Below are positions 13,568 through 17,914 of a stretch of 17,914 bases of DNA, piece after piece. Source of the DNA: Bacteroidota bacterium (GTDB lineage: Bacteria; Bacteroidota; Bacteroidia; Chitinophagales; Chitinophagaceae); NCBI GenBank assembly GCA_023423835.1, contig JAFAEW010000014.1, positions 1 through 17,914 of the forward strand, read 5' to 3'. Position 1 is the stretch's first letter, and each line of letters begins with the position of its first letter. Below the pieces are notes generated by a model. It worked only from the letters and a program-made list of their open reading frames with translations, made no database searches and was not told the origin of the DNA. Both the position numbers and the translations under genes were made by a program.

Positions 13568-14554
13568 ATGAAACATCTCAGTATTTTAGTTCCTGATGGG
13601 CAAACAACAATGAGTACGGTTGCCTGTATTGTTGGAAGCTTCCAGGTTTTTAGAGAGGCAAACGAATTCTCACCATCGAAATTGGATAAACCTGTTTTTA
13701 AAATCAACTTGTTGGGTGTTTCGAAAAAGAAGTTTCTAAAGGATGGTTTTTTGTCGATAAAACCGGATATGGTAATAGGTGAAATTGTTGAAACCGATTT
13801 GATAATCATTCCTGCTTCCTCGGTTCGCAACTACAAAACTGCAACGAAAAGCAATAAGTTATTAATTGATTGGATCAGGAGGCAATACAAGCTGGGTGCA
13901 GAGGTTGCGAGTATGTGTGTTGGTGGATTTATGCTTGCTTCAACCGGACTGCTTTCGGGAAAGATTTGTTCAACGCACTGGTCAATGGCAGATGAATTTA
14001 GAAAAGCCTTTCCCGATGTGAAGCTGCAAACCGATAAGTTGATAACGGATGCAAACGGAATTTACACCAATGGCGGTGCTTATTCATTCCTGAATTTGTT
14101 AATGTATCTGGTTGAAAAATTTTATGACAGGGAAACAGCGATTCATTGTGCAAAATATTTTCAAATAGATCTTAATAGAAATCTGCAGGCGGAATTTTCG
14201 ATTTTCTCCGGCCATAAAAAACATAACGACGAGGTGGTGCTGAATGCTCAAAACCTTATTGAAGAGAAATATCAGGATAAGATCTCGATCGAAGAATTAT
14301 CAGCAAATTTTGCTATCGGAAGGAGAAATTTTGACCGGAGATTTTTCAAAGCAACCAGTCTTACGCCATTAGATTATTTGCAACGGGTAAGAGTGGAGGT
14401 TGCAAAAAAGTCATTTGAAAATTCACGGAAATCCGTGAATGAGGTTATGTATGAGGTGGGTTATAATGATACCAAAGCCTTTCGTGAGGTTTTCAGCAGG
14501 GTTACAGGCATGTCGCCAATTGAATATAAGTTGAAGTACAACAAGGGAAATTGA
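13568..14554 (+). CDS. GlxA-like regulator: DJ-1/PfpI domain plus AraC helix-turn-helix
   Basis: 328 residues from ATG 13568. A TTG at 13523 is in frame but falls in the -33 box, so ATG is chosen. Residues 1-200 are a DJ-1/PfpI (glutamine amidotransferase-like) sensor domain: LSILVPDGQTTMS at the start, DLIIIPAS (77-84), and the elbow ASMCVGGF with Cys117 followed by LASTGLLSGK and STHW. Residues about 222-325 are a double helix-turn-helix of the AraC/XylS type, with SIEELSANFAIGRRNFDRRF and the closing VGYNDTKAFREVFSRVTGMSP. Such proteins sense metabolites and activate neighbouring genes. The divergent two-gene SRPBCC operon and the repeated operator between them point to the target. It converges on the AraC gene at 14601-15428. 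Confidence 0.93.
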   Translation: MKHLSILVPDGQTTMSTVACIVGSFQVFREANEFSPSKLDKPVFKINLLGVSKKKFLKDGFLSIKPDMVIGEIVETDLIIIPASSVRNYKTATKSNKLLIDWIRRQYKLGAEVASMCVGGFMLASTGLLSGKICSTHWSMADEFRKAFPDVKLQTDKLITDANGIYTNGGAYSFLNLLMYLVEKFYDRETAIHCAKYFQIDLNRNLQAEFSIFSGHKKHNDEVVLNAQNLIEEKYQDKISIEELSANFAIGRRNFDRRFFKATSLTPLDYLQRVRVEVAKKSFENSRKSVNEVMYEVGYNDTKAFREVFSRVTGMSPIEYKLKYNKGN

Positions 14555-14600
14555 TGTTTGTGGGAAGGATGGCGGTACGTTTTTATAAAAATTGCCAATG

Positions 14601-15428
14601 CTATGACCTGTAATAGCTTTCGCCAAAAACGTTTGCATGTTGTTCAAACTTTGTCGGCGGTAAACCTGTAAAGCGTTTAAAGTCTTTAATAAAATGGGAT
14701 TGATCGTAATACAACTCGTAAAAATCATTTTTGAAAAATGAATTTTCATGGCCGTTGATGAAAGCCTCATAATATTGTTTGAAGCGGATAACCGAAGCTA
14801 AACTTTTCGGACTTACGCCAATTTTTTCCATAAATTTCATATGCAGCCACCGGCTGCTGTAGCCTGTTTTTTTCGCTAATTCTTTAACCGTTATTTTACC
14901 TTTTGCCGATTGTATTTTATCAATGCAATATTCAAAAATCAAATCATCATCGGTTTGCATAAGTTGACAGACGAGGAATTTTTGAACGACAAATATTTTT
15001 TCCTGTACAGAAACAGCGTTAGCGATTTGTTCGGCTAATTGTTTGCCTGTTTTGCCTAATAAATCTTCCAGCGAATAGATTTGATTCTTTATTTCATGCA
15101 AATTGAAATGAAAAAAGTGATAGACGCCTTTCGGATTAAATTCAATGCCGATGGTTTCTGTTGCGATGTCTTTATCCGTGTCTATAAACACAGGAACATC
15201 GACCAGGCCGGTTAAAGTAATATCATGTTCTTTTGACGAAAACGCCTTCCCGTTTACCTCGGCAACAATTCCGTTCTGATAGGAAATGGTGAGTTTGAGA
15301 TTTCCATTCGGCACCACTAATTTCATATCGTCTGCGGGCATTCGTCCGTTGCTTTTAAACAGCCACATTTTTTCAATGTAGCGTTTGAGCGAAGAACAGG
15401 GCTCAATATGTTGAAATTCTAGTTTCAT
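14601..15428 (-). CDS. AraC family regulator with DUF6597-like N-terminal domain
   Basis: 275 residues. The N-terminus (about 5-115: HIEPCSSLKRYIEKMWLF, VVPNGNLKLTISY, TIGIEFNPKGVYHFF) has the layout of the DUF6597-like sensor found in many Bacteroidota AraC proteins. Residues 178-265 are the AraC-type DNA-binding domain: ITVKELAKKTGYSSRWLHMKF is the first helix-turn-helix and YYDQSHFIKDFKRFTGLPP the second, with the standard Q-SHFI-DFK signature. The effector is unknown. The same domain order is seen in the truncated regulator at the right edge (17244-17914). It is divergent from the arr gene with 385 bp between, and convergent with the GlxA-like gene with a 46-bp gap that holds no clear terminator. 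Confidence 0.92.
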   Translation of the reverse strand: MKLEFQHIEPCSSLKRYIEKMWLFKSNGRMPADDMKLVVPNGNLKLTISYQNGIVAEVNGKAFSSKEHDITLTGLVDVPVFIDTDKDIATETIGIEFNPKGVYHFFHFNLHEIKNQIYSLEDLLGKTGKQLAEQIANAVSVQEKIFVVQKFLVCQLMQTDDDLIFEYCIDKIQSAKGKITVKELAKKTGYSSRWLHMKFMEKIGVSPKSLASVIRFKQYYEAFINGHENSFFKNDFYELYYDQSHFIKDFKRFTGLPPTKFEQHANVFGESYYRS

Positions 15429-15813
15429 TTTCGCTGTACCAAGTTACGAAATTGTCGTTTGTGATCGTTAGCGGCCCGTCCGGATCACTGAAAAAACAGG
15501 TAACAACATCTTCTAATATAGATTCGTGAAGTGGGATTTAAAAGCAAGTTTTACTATTTTTTAGATAACTGCGTTTTCTGATGTCTTCTCCGCTTTGCCG
15601 TGTTACCGTTCTAACCAATGCATCCTCTTTTGGTTCGTTCCCTCCAAACTTCTTGAGCAGGGAAATAGTTTCTAACTTTATTGATAAATTTGTACATGCG
15701 ACAGCCGCTGGGGTTCAATGAATACGCGGCTGCGCGCTGACTTACAATTCGGCCGGCAATTCTAAGAACACACAACAGGCATTGCCATTCAAACTAAAAA
15801 ATAGAGCAGAAAA
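15429..15813. other. Divergent spacer between AraC regulator and arr
   Basis: No gene is supported. A TAnnTTTG box, TAAATTTG (15685-15692, plus), probably serves arr and predicts a leader of about 115 nt. That leader contains CAGCCGC (15702-15708) and GCGGCTG (15726-15732), a 7-bp G+C-rich stem with a 17-nt loop, the most stable structure in the region. A 14-codon frame (ATG 15696 to TGA 15740) spans the stem but begins right at the expected transcription start. No TAnnTTTG box was found for the AraC gene. Confidence 0.5.
15685..15692 (+). promoter_or_regulatory. Probable -7 box for arr
   Basis: TAAATTTG matches TAnnTTTG exactly. The nearest upstream TTG (15653-15655) is 29 bp away, too far for a normal -33 element, so basal activity should be low or factor-dependent. 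Confidence 0.45.
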
Positions 15814-16263
15814 TTGGAGAAAAAAGACCTACAGGAAAGAATATTGAGTGCACAGGGAGCAACACCTTTCGTGCAGACATACTTTCACGGAACAAAAGCG
15901 GATTTGAAAGTGGGAGACCTGGTTCGGGCCGGTTACAGTTCGAATTATGGTCAACAGAAAAATGCAAAATACATTTTCCTTACATCCACTTTGGATGCTG
16001 CGATTTGGGGAGCGGAACTCGCATACGGCGACACAAAGGAAAGAATATATTTAGTTGAACCAACGGGAGAAATTGAAAATGATCCGGACCTGACGGATAA
16101 GAAATTTCCGGGAAACCCAACCCGATCTTTTCGTTCAACAGAACCTTTCAAAGTAGTAGGAGAGGTAACAGTTTGGCAGCCACACCCGGCCGAACAAGTA
16201 AGATTAATGAAAGAGCATCTTGAAAAATTAAAAGAACAAGGTATTGAATCACTAAATAAGTAG
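15814..16263 (+). CDS. arr: Rifamycin ADP-ribosyltransferase (Arr family)
   Basis: 149 residues, the normal Arr length. Arr transfers ADP-ribose from NAD+ to a hydroxyl on the ansa bridge of rifamycins and inactivates them. Family hallmarks: TYFHGTKADLKVGDL (His25, matching the catalytic His), SSNYGQQKNAKYIFLT (Tyr53), LDAAIWGAELA, then YLVEPTGEIENDPDLTD with the acidic residue near Asp90, and KKFPGNPTRSFRS. All three catalytic positions are kept. The start must be TTG 15814: a TAG lies four codons upstream in frame, and the next starts would cut into the conserved N-terminus. Weak initiation may keep expression low. A separate promoter and a G+C-rich leader stem precede it. No mobile element is visible nearby, so it is probably an intrinsic chromosomal arr. 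Confidence 0.93.
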   Translation: MEKKDLQERILSAQGATPFVQTYFHGTKADLKVGDLVRAGYSSNYGQQKNAKYIFLTSTLDAAIWGAELAYGDTKERIYLVEPTGEIENDPDLTDKKFPGNPTRSFRSTEPFKVVGEVTVWQPHPAEQVRLMKEHLEKLKEQGIESLNK

Positions 16264-16327
16264 GAGAACGTCCTGGTTGTTTTGCTGTGGTCCCGGGAAT
16301 ACCGTTATCCTGTTTCACGAGTTCCGT

Positions 16328-16630
16328 TTATAGTTTTGTTCCTTTAATTAAAATAGCTTCCCGGATAGATTGTTCTTTCAGATGTAAATACTTCTTTCGT
16401 TCTTCGTCTTTCAAAAAGTTGTCGAAATCTTCATGTGTTTGAAACTCTACGAGATGAATTTCATAAGGCTTATCAATATGGTTTTCTATAAAGTTGTTTT
16501 CAGTGGGTCTAAGGCGCAATAAAAGACGTCCGTTATATTTTAAAATTGTCGGGATAGCAATATTTTCAAACTCGTCGAAAAGTTTTTCTTGCCCTTGCAT
16601 AATGTAGATAAGTTGAGTAATTAAAATCAT
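16328..16630 (-). CDS. DUF1330-like dimeric alpha/beta-barrel protein
   Basis: 100 residues, ferredoxin-like. MILITQLIYIMQGQEKLFDEFE is the first strand and helix, TILKYNGRLLLRLRP the second strand with the conserved YNGRLLLR, YEIHLVEFQTHEDFDNFLKD the third strand and helix. This matches small DUF1330 / antibiotic-monooxygenase-like proteins that form dimeric barrels. Function in this group is not established; some relatives bind or oxidise aromatic compounds. ATG 16630 is chosen over ATG 16600 because strand 1 starts there. It lies 51 bp after the DUF1398-like gene, same strand, probably one transcript. It converges on arr. Confidence 0.82.
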   Translation of the reverse strand: MILITQLIYIMQGQEKLFDEFENIAIPTILKYNGRLLLRLRPTENNFIENHIDKPYEIHLVEFQTHEDFDNFLKDEERKKYLHLKEQSIREAILIKGTKL

Positions 16631-16681
16631 GTTGTTATTACTGTTGAAAGTTTCGTAATCGCTCGTTTTTCTGTGCGGTTT

Positions 16682-17071
16682 TTATTGGGGAATTTCTTCA
16701 ACCAATATTTCATTTCCTGCTTTGTCGTAGTAAGTGCAAATCATCTTGTCCATACAGATTGCCCATTTTTCAATTCCAAATGTCGCACACATTTTTATGA
16801 AGGTCAGGAAGTTGGTTTTGCCTTGTTGGTGTGCAGCTAATTCCGCTTTAAATTCTTCACTTTTTGGTGTGTCGGCAACCGGGATCGGGTCGTATTTCGC
16901 CGGCACTCTTGCAGTATAGTCATTAGCACCGTGATAGTCAATATGTCCGTCTGTTACGTAGGCTTCATAATGAGTAACGCCCAAAGACCTGATTTCTTTA
17001 ATGTAAGAAGGGGAATCTGCGCCTGATTTTACCTTGCTATGTGCTGTTTCAATTTGCTGTACCGTAAACAT
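16682..17071 (-). CDS. DUF1398 family protein (YbcV-like)
   Basis: 129 residues, the usual size. MFTVQQIETAHSKVKSGADS, SLGVTHYEAYVTDGH and HQQGKTNFLTFIKMCA match DUF1398, a widespread uncharacterised family that includes E. coli YbcV. The C-terminal part, GIEKWAICMDKMICTYYDKAG, is also conserved in the family. No catalytic residues are known. Start ATG 17071 follows a 172-bp leader with a hairpin and near-identical repeats. Likely co-transcribed with the DUF1330-like gene and perhaps controlled by the AraC regulator immediately upstream. Confidence 0.88.
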   Translation of the reverse strand: MFTVQQIETAHSKVKSGADSPSYIKEIRSLGVTHYEAYVTDGHIDYHGANDYTARVPAKYDPIPVADTPKSEEFKAELAAHQQGKTNFLTFIKMCATFGIEKWAICMDKMICTYYDKAGNEILVEEIPQ

Positions 17072-17092
17072 TTTTCCTGATTTTTAATTGTT

Positions 17093-17168
17093 AAATGATT
17101 TGTTGAATTACATGCAACCATAATGCTGAGATATGAGGAAATGATTGTTGAATTCAAAGTCATTTCCT
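17093..17168. repeat. Direct and inverted repeats in the DUF1398 leader
   Basis: AAATGATTTGTTGAATT (17093-17109) recurs as AAATGATTGTTGAATT (17139-17154), differing by one T. The right copy overlaps an exact 9-bp inverted repeat, AGGAAATGA (17136-17144) with TCATTTCCT (17160-17168). All lie 22-97 bp upstream of the DUF1398 start, between the gene and the AraC regulator, a natural place for operator sites or a leader hairpin. Confidence 0.45.
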
Positions 17169-17243
17169 TCCTTGCTTTTGCTTCATGATTACGATGCAAA
17201 AGTGCAATGCGGAAAATCCCTGTAATTGTAAAAAATCGTTTTT

Positions 17244-17914
17244 CTACAAGAAGCGTTTAAAGTTTTCGGGTGTGTGCCCCGTGAATTGTTTGAAGTCTTT
17301 GATGAAATGAGCCTGGTCAAAGAAACTGTTCTCGTAACAAATTTCAGTCAGCGATTTTGCCTGGTTCATATTGTTAAGCACGGAATTGAAACGAACAATA
17401 GAGGCAAATTTTTTAGCAGTTGTTCCTACCACTTTTCTAAACCGCTTTTCAAAAGGGCTTTGACTGATAAATAGTTTTTCGTTTAGTTCTTTTACCCTGA
17501 TTGTTCCCTTGCTCTGGTAAATGAGTTTAACAGCTTCAACTATCAGCTTATCTGTTTCAATGTTTTTGAGCTGTGCCAATAAAAAATGTTCAATGATTTT
17601 TATTCGTTGTTGGTCGGTTGAGGCTATTGCTAATTTTTCCTCTACTTCGTTCACTTTGCTTTTTTCAAAAATGTCGTCAAGCGAAATGCTTAAATTAAAA
17701 AGTTCGTTAGCAGGGTTTGAAGAAAAATGCGTGAAACCGGTTTCTGTAAAGTAAACGAGAACCGTTCCAATGCCAGCGGAGTTTTTGAAAATTTTGTAGC
17801 TGTCAGAAATGCCGGTAATTCCTGCCGATTTTAATTTGTTTTCCGTATTGTTTTTTATCGATGCAAGTTGGCCTTTATACTGAAACCCGATGACGAGCCC
17901 GGAGAATGGAAAAA
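17244..17914 (-). CDS. AraC family regulator, N-terminus cut by window edge
   Basis: The frame is open from the window end to TAA 17246-17244, about 222 residues; the true start is outside. A GTG at 17654 is an internal valine, since recognisable sequence continues upstream: GFQYKGQLAS, GIGTVLVYFTETGFTHFSSN and NELFNLSISLDDIF are the sensor domain of DUF6597-like AraC proteins. The DNA-binding part has GTIRVKELNEKLFISQSPFEKRF and SFFDQAHFIKDFKQFTGHTPENF. Its layout is the same as in the regulator at 14601-15428. The DUF1398 and DUF1330 genes lie downstream in the same direction, after a 172-bp spacer with repeats. Confidence 0.92.
   Translation of the reverse strand, partial: FPFSGLVIGFQYKGQLASIKNNTENKLKSAGITGISDSYKIFKNSAGIGTVLVYFTETGFTHFSSNPANELFNLSISLDDIFEKSKVNEVEEKLAIASTDQQRIKIIEHFLLAQLKNIETDKLIVEAVKLIYQSKGTIRVKELNEKLFISQSPFEKRFRKVVGTTAKKFASIVRFNSVLNNMNQAKSLTEICYENSFFDQAHFIKDFKQFTGHTPENFKRFL

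Noticed and set aside
14555..14600. Bidirectional terminator between convergent genes
   Set aside because: Only a TTTTTATAAAAA A/T palindrome is present, with no G+C stem.
15696..15740. 14-codon leader peptide before arr
   Set aside because: Its ATG falls at or before the transcription start expected from the -7 box, so it would be leaderless at best.
15463..15780. Integron attC site or mobile-element end next to arr
   Set aside because: G+C-rich inverted segments are present, but no paired core sites, terminal repeats or integrase could be recognised.
1..17914. CRISPR arrays, tRNA or rRNA genes, insertion sequences
   Set aside because: No regularly spaced repeats, cloverleaf sequences, rRNA motifs or transposase motifs were seen on either strand.

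Overview
The window looks like a chromosomal stretch of a Bacteroidota bacterium, probably of the Chitinophagaceae or a relative. Start codons follow AT-rich leaders with little Shine-Dalgarno signal. Several good matches to the Bacteroidota -7 promoter box TAnnTTTG sit upstream of genes. The gene families (AraC regulators with a DUF6597-like N-terminus, SRPBCC/AHSA1 proteins, a GAF-type sigma-54 activator) are typical of soil and freshwater members of that phylum. All family names rest on reading motifs by eye; no search was run.

Layout. 1-2.2 kb (minus): a partial dihydrofolate reductase-family gene and an ABC-F ATPase. The ABC-F start codon lies in one arm of a perfect 12-bp inverted repeat whose other arm is inside a short upstream ORF, an arrangement resembling translational attenuation. 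2.6-3.9 kb (plus): a YciI-SRPBCC fusion and a secreted NTF2/SnoaL-like protein, one base apart. 4.4-7.1 kb (plus): a 901-residue sigma-54 activator with three GAF domains. 7.4-11.9 kb (plus): a catabolic or detoxification-like cluster of an HSL-type esterase, an exported alpha/beta hydrolase, a carboxymuconolactone decarboxylase-family protein, two paralogous NmrA-like NAD(P)-binding proteins and a 57-residue protein between them. It ends in a 15-bp terminator hairpin. A near-consensus -24/-12 element lies before the first gene, so the activator may control the cluster.

12.06-12.34 kb (minus): remains of an HNH-endonuclease-like gene in which an internal deletion joined the N-terminus to the C-terminus out of frame. 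12.4-14.6 kb: two SRPBCC genes (minus) divergent from a GlxA-like regulator (plus). The spacer holds a well-formed promoter and two exact 12-bp direct repeats 22 bp apart, one overlapping the -33 element. 14.6-17.9 kb: an AraC regulator (minus), an Arr-type rifamycin ADP-ribosyltransferase starting with TTG (plus), then DUF1330-like and DUF1398-like genes and a second, window-truncated AraC regulator (all minus).

Themes: antibiotic response (ABC-F, Arr), three SRPBCC proteins sharing a Cys-x3-Cys motif, and four transcription regulators among small enzyme operons. I saw no tRNA, rRNA, CRISPR array, insertion sequence or replication origin.
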